DNA of 64,000 nt from Diphasiastrum complanatum (lineage: Eukaryota > Streptophyta > Lycopodiopsida > Lycopodiales > Lycopodiaceae): NCBI GenBank assembly GCA_029204225.1, contig CM055092.1:65130797-65194796 (forward strand). The letters run 5' to 3'. Both the position numbers and the translations under genes were made by a program. Below the pieces are notes generated by a model. The model saw nothing but the letters and a program-made list of their open reading frames with translations, ran no database searches and was not told the origin of the DNA. This document shows positions 11,673 to 23,892 of the stretch, in pieces (position 1 is the first letter of the stretch; each line of letters starts with the position of its first letter).

Positions 11673-13530
11673 TCACATCAACTTGTTGTTGATTTGGTTG
11701 ATCCCTTTATAGATCAAGTACATCCACAAGCTGTGAAGTTGAACCTCCTTGGATTGCACCTTCTCCCTCACAAAGTGACGAGCTATCTCTATATGCTTTG
11801 TTCTAGCATGGAAGATCGGATCGGTAGAAATTTGTTGAGAAGCTTGATTATCACAATAGATGCAAGGGATCTCCTCGGCCTTTAGCACTTGAAGCTCCAC
11901 CAAAACTCTTCTTAGCCATAGGAGTTCTTTGGTAGTTGAAGTCAATGCCTTGTACTCGGCTCCACAAAAGGAAAGAGAAATTGTATCTTGCTTTTTGGAA
12001 AGCCAAGATATCACTCCTCCACAAAGAAAAGTGACAAATGCACTTATGGATCTTCTATCCATCTTGTCTCCTGCAAAATCTGAATCCGAAAATGCCCTCA
12101 AGTACAAGTTAGATCCTTGATAGAGAATGCCAAAAAATCTAGTAAAGAGACATATCTAAGCACTCTCGTGGCACTTTTCCAATGATGCATCAAAGGACCT
12201 TGCATATATTGACTTAACTTGCTTACACTATAACTCAAATCTGGTCTTGTGATTGTCAAATAGATTAAGGAGCCTATTAGCTTCCTAAAGAGTGTGATTT
12301 CCTCAAAGGATGCTTCATCACAATCATTAGTAACTTTACAAGCATGCTCCATAGGGGTGTCAATCCCTTTACAATCTTTCATGCCAAACCTTCCAAGAAT
12401 GGAAGTAGCATACTTTGATTGACTTATAAAAGTAAAATCACTACCTCTAGTAACTTCTATTCCAAGTATGAACTTAAGAAGTCCTAGATCTACAATCTTG
12501 AATTCAGTAGACAAGGAAACTTTAACATTTCTTATGCCTTCACCATCATTTCCTATCAATATGATATCATCAACATAAAGTACTAAAATGATGATCTTTC
12601 CATCATTACATTTGATGTACAAAGAAGGTCTATAAGAGCTAATCACAAAGCCAAGAGAGTAGAGAAAATCATGCAACCTAGAGTACCAAGCTCTAGGTGC
12701 TTGCTTCAAGCCATATAGGCTTTTCCCTAAGTGGCAAACATTGTCCTCCCTCAGGTTGCGACATGTATATTTCTTCCTCCAAGTAGCCATTCAAGAAAGC
12801 GCTTGTCACATCCATTTGATAGAGATTCCACTTGAATAAGGTAGCAATACAAATGATCAATCTAATAGTTACAAGTTTTGCTATAGGAGCAAATGTTTCT
12901 TCATAATCTATGTCTCTTAGCAGCCAATCTAGCTTTGTATTTACTTATAGATCCATCTTTATTGTACTTTAATCTATAGATCCACTTGCATGGAAGTGGC
13001 TTCTTTCCATATGGAAGGTGTACAAGATTCCAACTTTGATTATCTATGAAAGCATCAAACTCTACTTGCATTGCATCTCTCCAAACTTGTGATCTACTTG
13101 CATCTTCATAACATGATGGCTCTTCAAGCATTGTGGTTAGAAAAGAGTAAGAGGTAGAAGGAGATGTGTCTTCCCTTTGCTTCTCTTTCTCAAAGTATGT
13201 GAGCCTTGAAGGCTCGGCCTTGCTCCTTGTGGATCTTCTCGGCTCCTTTGGCACTTGATTTTGGTCTTCCAAAATATCATTTTCAAGAGGCTCCTCCTCG
13301 GGTGTTACAAGATCTTCATCACCTAAGAGATTAGATGCATTTGGAGACAACTTGTAACTTTGAGATTCATCAAACAAGACATCCTTGCTAACTTTTACTT
13401 TTTTTGAAATAGGATCAAATATCCTATATCCTTTGTTATTTTCACTGTAGCCTACAAATATTCCTTTGAAGGAAGTTGTATCTTCTTTCCTTCTTGTTTC
13501 CAAAGGAATGTGCACATAACATATACATTA
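11673..13530 (-). pseudogene. Ty1/copia integrase C-terminus, reverse transcriptase and RNase H fragment, copy 1
   Basis: Minus-strand frames at 13,515-12,901, 12,790-12,098 and 12,107-11,673 together give the end of integrase (KGIFVGYSE), the linker (RSTRSKAEPSRLTYF), reverse transcriptase (KWIYRLKYN, the YVDD active site, ITRPDLSY) and RNase H (DSDFAGD, SKKQDTISL, ARTKHIEIA). Lesions: a small deletion near 12,900 that removes the start of the RT palm, a ~20-bp deletion near 12,755, and a frame change at the RT/RNase H join near 12,100. Gag, protease and the integrase core are missing; homology begins abruptly at about 13,530. The same RT/RNase H frame change is in copies 2 and 3, so these arose by copying one broken element. 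Confidence 0.9.
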
Positions 13531-13902
13531 GAGGAGTTCTCAATATCAAAAAGACCCTTTGTAAAGATACTTTTATTTTTTTTTCTTTAGTTTTGACCGT
13601 CACCAAGCCCAATCAAAATGCACAGATTTGAAATTAACTGAGAAATTAAAATGCAATATAGAAAACTTTGAAATTTGTGTCCGGGCAGCATGGACGTATC
13701 CCATTGGTTTCTTCTTTTTGCCCGACACGTGCTAATCTGCCCGACGTCAATACCTCAAGTTAAATTTATTTGACTATGCTGGTGAATATAATGAAATTTT
13801 CTAACTATACTAGTTATAGTTATAGAAATACAGTATATACAGTTACATAAAATATGGTATAAGCAGTAACTGCGACTATGTTGGCATTCACATTAGATTA
13901 AA

Positions 13903-15197
13903 TGTGATACGAAAAATTGAAATTAACTATCATATTAGAGAGATTTTTGGCGCCAAAGCATTGAAAATAGCAATGGCAAGGAGACCCAGATCTACAATTG
14001 AGTCTATGATTTTTTACAATGAGATGAAGCTGATAACTGGAAGCCAACAAAATATACGAAGAATTCATGGGTATTGCTGCATCCATCATCAAAGGGCAAT
14101 TTTCGACAAAAGAAAAGAGCAAAAATGACTTACAAATCTTATTGGAAAGCAAAAAATTTGGAGTTTAAGACTATCCCGGGAGGTCAATCGATATCAGAAG
14201 TCTTAGTACAACATGTATATATGCATTTAGAAATCAAAGTACATGCTATCAATTCTCATGATCATCAAAAATGTCATTTTAAGTATATCAAAACATATGC
14301 ACTCTACAACAATCATAGGTGATTTTCTTTATTGATGCTCTTCAGATTATGATTTAAATGCTTCAACATTGTTTTTTTCTTTCAGATTTATATCCATCAT
14401 GCATAAGTGAATGGGAGCCCGCACAATCACTTGCAGGAATATTAGACGTAATTCACTCTGATGTTGGAAAGCTGCAATACAGAGGAAGAAGTCCAAATGA
14501 ACTTGCATATTGTGGTATCTATTTTTATGAATTTTCATATACGCCACAAACAGATGCAGGTTTTGGCAAGCTTGAAGCAATTACATTGCCTAGTTTTCAA
14601 AGTGATGAGTGGCCTACTCCTGATAGTATTGTTTCTAAATTCTTGAGATGCAAACTACTCATTGATATTAGAAATGCTATGAAGATAAGCACATGCTCAA
14701 AAATTGATCACCTAAGTTGGTTTATCTCATTACATATATTTGCTGATTTTTTCTCAAGTGCTAGTGTTTGTAGGACACCAACTTTATTTGTTTGCAAAGA
14801 TTTATCAGATGAGACTTTGTCAGATCTCATGGATCAAGGCTGGGATAGTAAAACAAATAATGACATAGAATGCAGGATTAAAAAGTCCTCAATGATCTTT
14901 CGTTATCATATCGAAAAGCAAATGCTCAGTCTTACATTTAGCTATCAGAGATACAAGAAAACTGAAGGTACATGGCTACCACTGGATCAAGACTTTGAAC
15001 TAAATGGTCACACAAACCGAATGGAGATAAGCATTATCTACAATGAGGAGTATTTGACTACGGTTGAGGTGGAAGAGCATTGGAAGCTTGATTTTATGAG
15101 AACAGAGCTCATGCTATTACAAACCAATCTACCAACATATTTCAAATTTATCATCAACGGAAGACTCGTAAGTACTTTTTGTTTATTGCCATTTTAA
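13903..15197 (+). pseudogene. Unrecognised gene fragment, copy 1 (two putative exons)
   Basis: A first open stretch, about 13,903-14,300, includes RREIFG-like and MTYKSYWKAKN segments. An intron-like AT-rich gap ends in TTTCTTTCAG, followed by a 270-codon frame to 15,197 (LYPSCISEWEPAQSL, LFVCKDLSDETL, GTWLPLDQDFEL, NGHTNRMEISIIYNEEY). Codon usage and conservation across three copies suggest real coding ancestry. I do not recognise a family and assign no function. It faces the ULP2-like pseudogene tail to tail. In this copy the first exon region is shifted relative to copy 2, where GAGAAAGATGAAG adds bases. Confidence 0.5.
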
Positions 15198-15533
15198 GAT
15201 AGAACAAAATAATTAAAAATGTCATCATTTACAATTGCACATTCACTAATATTTGTCATGTCACAGATGCGAAAAAGACAGGAGCTGATAATGTGCTGCA
15301 AAGATCTACCTACAACAATCACCATTGCGGGAGAACAATAGTTTCAAATAAACTCTAAAAATCTGTGTATACACTCTTTCATTCAATAAATGAAAGCCCA
15401 AGTTGGGCATCAGTACATGTATTTTGTGCTCCCAAATTTATAAAATGGAACAACATTTGATATATCAATGTATATTTATCTATGAATTCTATACATGTAT
15501 TTTTGTTCTATGTTATCTATATTTGTTCTAATC

Positions 15534-16770
15534 TTAATTTAGTATAACTACATCATCCTTTGCACCATCATCAATAACAGGAGGCTGAAGCCTTGCCCTA
15601 GCCAGTATACTCAGGATGATTTCTTGTCTAAAACTGTACACCTGGCTTGATGTGTACTCAGAAAGTGTAAACTGCAATATTAGACATTCATGTATTAGTA
15701 ATGGCTAAACACATCAACAAAATAGAAAACTAATCATGATTCCAAAAATAAGAATAAACAAAATTTATTACCTTAGAAATATCAACATCTTCCTAAAGGT
15801 TGAACCACTCAAAAAATAAGTTGGCATTGTATAATGTGTACCACCCACAGCTGAATGAATCATTTTGCTGGGGTGACTGCAAAAAAATTCAGCACACAAG
15901 AAATCAATTATGAAACATAATGAATTAGAATGAAACAAGTCAATTAGAATGCTGATTTCAAAATGCTATTAAGAAAGATAGAATTTACCTCCAAACCTAC
16001 GATCTACCATTTACATATCCCCATAGCTCCTTCTCCATTAAGATCATCCTCATCTTGAACTTCCACATGTGGAAATCATCTCCATTGAATTTGTTGATCA
16101 AGCGGATCTCTGAGGTTGAACCTTCCATTAGATCTTCCAGTCCACGGAATGGGGAACATTTGTACGAATATATTTACTTAAATAAGGAAGGTATATATCT
16201 ACATCCTTATTTGCGTATTGTTCGTCGAATTCATCTTGACACAAAAACCTTTAATACTATTATCTACAGATCTCTTAATAGAGATCAGGTTTAAACTCCA
16301 GTGGTCACTACAAAATAAAATTGAAATTTCTTTAGCTGCAATTCTGAGAACTATTTCCATTGACAATGCCAATGTTAAAGCATAAAACAACAAGAAACAT
16401 TTAATATATCTTCATTAAGTAATTACTTACTTATGAGAAATTTTCTTACCTTTACAGATTGTATTCAAGGAATGCTTGTGTATTATTTTCAGCCTAAATC
16501 TTCTGTTAATTAGGAGATAGACAAGTCTATCAAGATTGAAGGTTGCTATTTTCTTGCATATGATGCTAGGAATAAGAGCACTTAAGTCAAGGGAGTATCT
16601 GGGGTACTCAAGATTGAGTTAAAGTCATTTTTTATCTTGATGGATCTCCTAAGAGATTTTGGTGGAATGAATTTTTGTACTTTAATTTTTGAAAAATTAT
16701 AAGTGCATTGGTACCAAAAAGCATTCACGACAATTGTTCGGATTCTTAACTTTTGAACATTGATTTCCAA
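15534..16770 (-). pseudogene. ULP2-like SUMO protease (C48 peptidase) fragment, copy 1
   Basis: ULP2-type enzymes remove SUMO in the nucleus. Exons on minus: about 16,770-16,582; about 16,560-16,450; a catalytic-His exon ending at 16,307 (DHWSLNLISI); a piece before 15,989 (homologue of QIVSLE in copy 2); 15,772-15,876 with the catalytic-Cys region (PQQNDSFSCGWYTLY); and last exon 15,534-15,671 (SSQVYSFRQEIILSIL...). The pattern SLE-PQQ-N-SF-CG followed by an aromatic stretch is that of plant ULP2 proteases, where DCG is usual; here it is SCG. A TAG follows FEWFNL in exon 15,772-15,876, and this copy also has TAG for Gln in the preceding exon plus a 130-bp insertion. The catalytic Asp segment is not in frame. 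Not functional. Confidence 0.75.
16011..16140 (-). mobile_element. 130-bp copia gag snippet inserted in ULP2-like copy 1
   Basis: Absent from copies 2 and 3, where GATCTGCCA runs straight into the TCCACGGAATGG stretch. On minus it reads as a copia Gag N-terminal region (INKFNGDDFHMWKFKMRM, ELWGYVNG). The flanks look like a ~10-bp imperfect duplication (GATCTACCAT and GATCTTCCAG). Confidence 0.65.
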
Positions 16771-16812
16771 TGTAAAATGACATATCTGTGAAGAATTGAA
16801 AAAGATTATCTA

Positions 16813-17524
16813 TGTTAGATATAGGAGTCTTATGTTTTTTACATCAAGCATCTAGGTGTAAGATGTTGATAGGAATAAATTTGGCATAGATGGCAAATTA
16901 TGCATTTCCACTTGTAATGCCACTATTGAGCCAAATTAGAGTAAGAGGCTAAACACTTGCTAATTAGAGTGTAGACAAGTGTAAAGTTTTTGTTTGATGA
17001 ATTCCAAGAGGTCCAATAGGATATAGAGGTGGAACCTTCTGAGGTCCAATAGGAAATTGAGGTGTGCTTGAATATAGTCCAATAGAATTAAGAGGTGCAT
17101 AGATCAATGATCCAATAGGATCAAGAGGTGACAAAATGTGGTCCAATCATAGTTAAGCATAGTGGTAGCTCGTGGACCTACTAGTATCATTGTACTCCTC
17201 ATTTTGAAGTCAATTGATTTGGTGATTTCATGGATTTTGTGAGTTATTGGATTTCTAGCTTTCTCTCTCTACCCGAGAGCTCTTGATGCATTTTCTCTCT
17301 CTAACCGAGGAGAGCAGCTTGTTTTTACTTAGATTTATTTTTTGAATACTTCCCACACGTGTGAGTGAGAGTTGGAAGTGATTGAATGCATGTAGTAGTG
17401 TGTTTTTGCCATAGGATTCAAGATTGATCTTGAATCTCAATCTAGTCTTGATCTTGGTGCATCTACACACCTTAGGAGATCACAAGTACATGTAGTGGAC
17501 AGTCCACACGTGTGAAATTTAACA
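16813..17524 (+). mobile_element. 5' LTR of a second copia family
   Basis: The right end is fixed by the primer-binding site that follows at 17,525. The left end is chosen at TGTTAGATAT because it mirrors the TTTAACA end; this start is less certain. No matching 3' LTR is in the window because the element is cut at 19,574. U3 carries a CCAAT array (17,013-17,147) and CACACGTGTG motifs at 17,354 and 17,506. Confidence 0.65.
17013..17147 (+). promoter_or_regulatory. 33-bp tandem array of CCAAT boxes in the LTR
   Basis: CCAAT occurs at 17,013, 17,046, 17,079, 17,112 and 17,143, spaced 33, 33, 33 and 31 bp, mostly as GTCCAATAGGA followed by GAGGTG. CCAAT is the core bound by NF-Y. The role in LTR transcription is inferred. 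Confidence 0.7.
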
Positions 17525-17537
17525 TGGTATTAGAGCC
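17525..17537 (+). other. Primer-binding site (initiator tRNA-Met type)
   Basis: TGGTATTAGAGCC directly follows the LTR end. It is the usual plant copia site with one change from TGGTATCAGAGC. From here to 18,273 is untranslated leader. Confidence 0.85.
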
Positions 17538-18273
17538 TACCTAAGGTTACCATGCATTTTGATCAAGTGAAAAATTTTCATCAATATTGAGCTAGAAGTT
17601 GTCAAGGCCCATTTTCCTAGCTATTTGTTCAATCTTGGATCAAAAGAGATCAAAATGACAATGATTGGGTCTGACCTGGTACTGTATGGAATCAGGTGCT
17701 CAGACACGTGTGAGAAACATCCAATTTCAGTTTGGAAGTTCTCTCTCATGTTTGATCCATTTATGTTGCTTGATAGCTTGTTTTGAAGCTTTTTTTGTCT
17801 AGTTTCTGTTGCAATCAGTTGCATTCCATTTCGTTGAGCCAATCAAAAGTTATAAGCTTTTGAAGAGGGTTAGGTAGGCACCTAGACCTGGGTGGACACA
17901 TTTGGTTTGGTCAAGAGATTGCCTGGTTGATCCAAAATCACAGTTGTATGCTTGCCAATATCATCTATATGTGATCTAGGCACTGTTTTGAGATCTTAGC
18001 CATTTTGTTTCATGCAATATCATTGTATTTGAGTCAAATTTGGTTTCTTAGTGTATTTCACACGTGCTAAGAGTATTAGATCCTAACTTTGCCTATACTC
18101 CATCATTTGATGTGAAATAGATCTTGTTTTAGAGAGATTTGAGTAGCTAGTGAGAATCAATCCACAAATTGTTGTAAGATCTTTCATAGGAGGAGATAGT
18201 ACTCAATTATTGGATCCTATTGAAAGTGTGTAACAACATTTATTGTTCATCATTTGAGTTTTCTTCACTTCAA

Positions 18274-19581
18274 ATGTCTTCAATGGGTTCATCCTTGTTG
18301 GAACCAAGTGAAAGATTGACCACTTCAAATTATTCAATTTGGAAAATGAGGATGGAGTCCATCTTGATCCTTCAAGACGTGATGGACATAGTTCTTGGCC
18401 TTGAAGAAGAACCACAAGTTCTTCAAGAGGTTCAAAAATACAAAAAGAGAGCTAGTATGGCTCTCCACTACATTAAGATGAATGTCTCTAATGAGATATT
18501 GAGGGAGATAGGTACTTGTACAACAGCCAAAGAAGCTTGGGATTGTCTCAAGACTATCTATGAGGCCAAGAATACCTCTAGGATTATCACTCTTAGGAAT
18601 CAAATCTTTTAAAGTAGCCAAAAGAGTGATGAGAGTGCATCTAGTTATGTTTTGAGAGTAAAAGATATTCATAGAGAGCTTGCTTGCATTGGTGATTCCA
18701 TCAATCAAAATGAGCTAGTTCAAGTCATTCTCAATGGCTTGAGAAGTGAATTTGATAATCTTGTCCAATCCTATGCCATTAAGGAGGAGCTACCAAGTTT
18801 GGAGGCTCTCCAAAGTGTGCTAATTTCAGAAGAATCAAGACAAGAGTACAAGCTCTTAAGGATGGACAAGCTTTCTCTCACTCATAATGATGGCAAAGCT
18901 CTCTTTGCCAAGGATAAGCACAAAGAGAGGAGCAAGAACCAACATCAACAATCCTCAAGCAAGGACAAAGTCAAATCCAAAGACAAAGATGAGGAGGAAG
19001 ATGATTCCTCTAATGCTTCATCATCCAAGCTCAAGAAGAAGAAGAAGATCAAGTGCTTTTATTGTGGCAAGAAAGGTCATTATGCCACCAATTGCTTCAA
19101 AAAGAAGAATCAACTCAAGAAAGCCAATATTACCAATGAGAAGGAAGACACTATTGCAAGTGATGGAGAGGGATCTCTTATGGTCTCTAGTTTCTCATCT
19201 ACTCCTTTCAAGAAGGACGGCCTATGGTATATTGATAGTGGAGCCTCTTCACATATGTGTAGCTCCAAGGACTCTTTCTCTTCTATTGCACCTTATGATG
19301 GAGTGAAGAAATCAATATACACTGCAAATGATTTTGAATGTCCTATTGAAGGCATAGGGAACATTCCCTTGAAGCTTGCATCCTCTAAAGTTCTTTCTCT
19401 CTCTAGAGTTCTTTATGTACCTAAGCTTACCAAGAATCTTATTAGTGTTGGCCAATTGCTTGATAATGGCCTTGATGTAAAATTCAATGTTGATACTTGC
19501 ACTATCAAGAAGAATGATGAGATACTTGCATTAGGATCTCGATTTGGTGGCATCTATAAACTAGATCCAAATGATGTGTAA
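18274..19581 (+). pseudogene. Copia Gag-protease, truncated, with one internal stop
   Basis: Starts at ATG 18,274 (MSSMGSSLLEPSERL). The Gag capsid region (NYSIWKMRMESIL, TLRNQIF) is stopped by TAA at 18,610-18,612. The same frame then continues (SDESASSYVLRVKDI). A CCHC knuckle starts near 19,054 (CFYCGKKGHYATNC), and the aspartic protease motif DSGASSHM follows with Asp at 19,234. At 19,574 the element ends inside the pre-integrase region, exactly where the left arm of the giant inverted repeat begins; the last codons to TGA at 19,579 are read from the junction. Integrase, RT and RNase H are missing. Related to, but distinct from, the full element at 45.4 kb. Confidence 0.88.
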
Positions 19582-20458
19582 CGTGTGGTTGTTCATTAAG
19601 AGGCATTAGCGCAAAAATGACACCTTTGGAAATTTTGGTTTTTTGGGTATCAAAACTCTCCTATGTTGTTTACATTGTCATCCTTCCATTTCTTTATAGC
19701 AACTACGAAATCTTCACAAGGATGGAGGTATATATCTTATCACAAGTTTGTTGATAATCAAAACACACATGTTTCTTAGTCCAATTAGAATATGCTTAGT
19801 GAAATACACTGGTGGAATTTTTTGTCAAGAGGACTACTTGTGTGTTCATCTCTCTATATAACAAATATTACATGTTTGGTGCAGTTGGTGTGTGGATGGA
19901 CACTAGCAATATTATTTGAGATTAGTCATGTGGTGGAAGCCGCAACTTTCTTGATGGTTGATCTAAATAAAGGAGTTCCAATTGTGCCTTATGGTTGGGC
20001 AGCAATGCAGGTTGTATAGAAAAACATTTACTCTTTAATACAATCAAATTCTTGATGCAAGATTCATGTTTTGATTATAACAGTTGCTTGATGTCATTCC
20101 CTTTCATTATTATGTTGTCTATTTAATTTTACTTATAATAAAACATGTTTTCTGAAACTACAACAAATATTATTATCTTATCAAAAAAAAAAATCTACAT
20201 ATTAATGTTTTGACTGCTTTTCTTGTTCAATCAATGACAACAGGTAAGTGATATTGATTAGATATTATCTTTTTCCATTGTCTTTGAAATGGATTCTTCA
20301 TATTATCTTCCTATGCATGGTAGTTGAAATTAAAATGGATATGGCAGCTCCAATCATTTATCAACCTTCGTCTACTTAGAAAGCCATAAAAATATCCTAG
20401 AATTTTTTTGCCTAAGACCAAACATCTAGAAATAGAATCTCAAAATTATTTTATCAAT

Positions 20459-20975
20459 ATATGTTGTGAATTGTGGCTATTAGTTGTAAGGAGAAATCAC
20501 CTCTAAGTTCTTGATAAGAAGACACACACAAATGAATGACTGTGGAGCCAAACCACCCAACCAAGTAGATGCTATTGACTCAATCTCCAATAGCATCACC
20601 CCTATGCTAGGGAATAGGTTGCAAGTGTAGAGAGAGTAACCTAGCAAGTGTAGAGAGAGTAACCTGGCAATCAAATCTCAAGGTGAGTTTCTCCTAGAGG
20701 AAATAGCCCTTGCTTTACCTCTACTTGTGCCCATGCATGCATATAGTGACGTGCAAGTCATTACTATTGATACTCTACACCATGCCCATAGCCTTCCTGA
20801 CCCATGCAATAGATCCACATGTCATAATATGTGTGGGGGTCCTCACAAGGTTATTAATTACATTTCGGGCCTAGTTCGGAATAACGAGGTGTAACCAATA
20901 ATCTCGATTGCTGGAGTGCCGTGTATGCAAGTCCAGGACTACGTTGAATCCTATATGTAGGACGTGGACATAACA
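20459..20975 (-). mobile_element. LTR-like insertion in intron 8 (left arm)
   Basis: Mirror copy of 29,726-30,242. Starts, on minus, TGTTATGTCCACGTCC. Related in start and in the GGTTGGGTGGTTT..CTCCACA word to the gypsy-type LTRs at 40,581 and 53,315. The 3' limit is uncertain. Confidence 0.5.
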
Positions 20976-21276
20976 TCAATAAAGCTATAAGTAATTTATC
21001 TTTGAAAGGTCTAGTCCATTGTAATGCAAGTGGATAGTATTGTGATGATTTGAAACATCAATATTTAAACCACTAGCTACTTATCCAGACAAAGAAAATC
21101 AAAATCATTGCCATAGATGCTAAATATTGTAGATATGTTAATCGGGAAGAAATATGCAACAAAGAACATAATATAGAGCCCTTCATAATAGAAGGAATCA
21201 AAATCAACCTCACATTTTGTCTTTAAAAAAGATATAAAACTATGAAATTTCTTAAAGTAAATTAGTAGACATGATT

Positions 21277-21410
<134 letters not shown>

Positions 21411-23860
21411 ACTCTCAAACCAACTTTTCTATAACAAGTTATGCTCTTTATATCGGCCTACATAGATTACTAATTTGTGCTATATAGAAACAGTGAATCA
21501 ATCCAGGTCTACCTAAAATATGTAATTTGTTTTCAATAAATTCATATATAATAGATGGAATTTTAAATCCCAAGATAGTGTTGATGTAGTGTTTACATTC
21601 GGCAAATGCAAAACATGGAAAGAACCAATTTTCAACTTAATGTGAATCAACATCTTTACTTTAAGAATTTGAAAAATGGACAATTTTGTAGGGTTTGAAT
21701 TTCAAGTCAGATCCAAGTTTTGTGATGCCACAAAAATGTTAAATATTGAATATCAACATAAATATGGCATGATATACTCGAAAATGAAGATATGAGCCGG
21801 ATACGTATAAATCATGAAGAGGCCTAAGTCATTTTTCGGGAATATATCTCCTAAGTACTTGCCTTATAATAAAGGGCAAGACCTTTAAAAGGAAAGACAT
21901 TGCCTTGGATAACCTTTACTTGGTTAGGTTGTCCACATGAAACGACTAGATATGAAAAGACATGTTAAACTAGAGTAATCTTAACTCTTAGTTAAATATA
22001 CCTCTTATGGTATAATTGAATGTATACTTAGTCTTGTTTTAGAGGTGTATTTGTTCGCCCGGTAGAACATATATTGATCTCACTCTTCAGTCTCAAGCAT
22101 TGAGAGAGAAGAGTTTATGCATATGTAAGAGATTGAAGAAGCGAATAGAGTTCTGAGAGTTATTCTCCCTTATCTCTGTTCTCCGCACTGCTGAGTGTGA
22201 GTGATCTTGAGTCTGCTAGCAATCTCTAACGCATTACATGAATTACTCTTTGATCAGACAGACTCTCTAGCGCATTACAGTCGTTTGCTATGTATCCGTA
22301 AAACATGCTCTAAAGAACTATCTTATTCGTCTGTCGTGAATACTTTCTTTTCGGCACTCAAATAACAACTATCTTTGGTGTAGTCTAGCACGTTCATTGA
22401 ATAGAGCTATATGTATACATATGAGATGACAATTCCTGTTTGAAGGATTGAGTCTTTGATCTGTGTTCCTAATTGTAATTGACATAAGTTACTAACGTGC
22501 TCTAAAACTATTCGTGTTCTTTAACCATTAATTTGGAGTTAAGTTGTTGAGGATTTCTGTCTAGAAACAAACAGTTCGCAAACGCGATTAATTAATTGTC
22601 TGCACAGTCGCAAATACATCGAACACTTCTCGATTCTCTGTTGACACCTTAATCAGCCAGAATGTAGCAATGCTGTACTACTCTGATAACATCTCATCTG
22701 TAGAACGTGTTTCATTCGATTTGATATAGGCCAGATTGTTGTTCTGAAATTATTAACATTACATTCCCCAAACACAAAGTAATATTGGTTACTTTTTAAT
22801 GTCTGTTGACAACCAGAATAACACTCGAAACCACTTATCATGAATTGTACCAAAAACATAACTTTCTAACGCTGTCCTATGTGGGAACTATACTATTTGC
22901 CACAAAATATTAACCTTGTTGGTATAGTACGACATATACCAATTTTTGGCACCGTTGCTAAAAATGTTAAATATTGAATATCAACATAAATATGGCATCA
23001 CAAGTTTATTCATACATGGGAACTCTACTTCAAGAGAGGCTTGACCGTGTGAGTTACTTAAGATTTATATGTTGTGTTTAAAAGTTACAAAATGGGTCCA
23101 CAAGAAAGAAACAAAATTCCATACATTATTTTCATCTTCATTATAGAGAAAGCTCATATCTCCTTTTATATTGTATTATTATTTAAAAATTAGAAAACAC
23201 GCATAGGATTCATTTAGTTAGTATAACTCTTTGTTTTCTAAAATGTATATTGATCATGTGTCCTAATACATCCCATATCACTAGTATGCCTCATTGAAAA
23301 GCAAATGGTCATACAATTTTCAATTTGAAGATTGCTTGCAGTTTGTAAATAAAGTATGGAAAGAAACCACATTTGGTCTCAATGACTCATCATTTCTCTC
23401 ATAACAATGTACAATATTATTGTTTTCTAGGTGTGTGCCTCAACAAACTACAACACAGGTTCGACCTTGTGGTTACATCTATCCGGAGGACTTATTTACC
23501 AAGTAAGTTTTGGACCTTTGGATATCAGTTGTGCCAATTTTGTGTAATATGATATTCAAAAGTTGGAGCATTGAAAGTATTTATGTTCTTTTATGAAAAA
23601 ATGATTTTGACCCGTGAAAGGTACACATTTGGAGAGTTGATTTGAATTTAACATACTCATCAAAACATAATGATTAAGGTGGCATGTGAGAAATATGAAT
23701 TATAGCATATGTTATTGTCATAAGTATATATCTTTTTCACCTATAAACGATTACATCTAGGTTGCTAGCTTCTTTCATCCTTTGAATGGTCTAGAGCATG
23801 ATTAGGCTTACCCCACACATTTATATATATATGTTATTTCTAAGAAACATCTCATCTCAA

Positions 23861-23892
<32 letters not shown>

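Larger units (their letters stand above)
5484..16783. repeat. Segmental duplication, copy 1
   Basis: Collinear and in the same orientation with about 30,135-40,034: desaturase exons 1-8, the flanking sequence, the copia RT/RNase H fragment, the unknown gene fragment and the ULP2-like pseudogene all recur in order. Copy 1 additionally carries the solo LTR (8991-9645) and a ~700-bp insertion (10,345-11,044). It lacks desaturase exons 9-10. Homology begins at GGGTGGTTTGGCTCC near 5484 and ends near 16,783. Confidence 0.85.

Noticed and set aside
12901-13515. Independent host gene on minus
   Set aside because: Its text is the integrase C-terminus and linker of a copia element, and it continues into RT.
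16790-16812. LTR start at TGTGAAGAATTG instead of 16,813
   Set aside because: It resembles the other family's LTR start, but does not mirror this LTR's TTTAACA end; TGTTAGA does.
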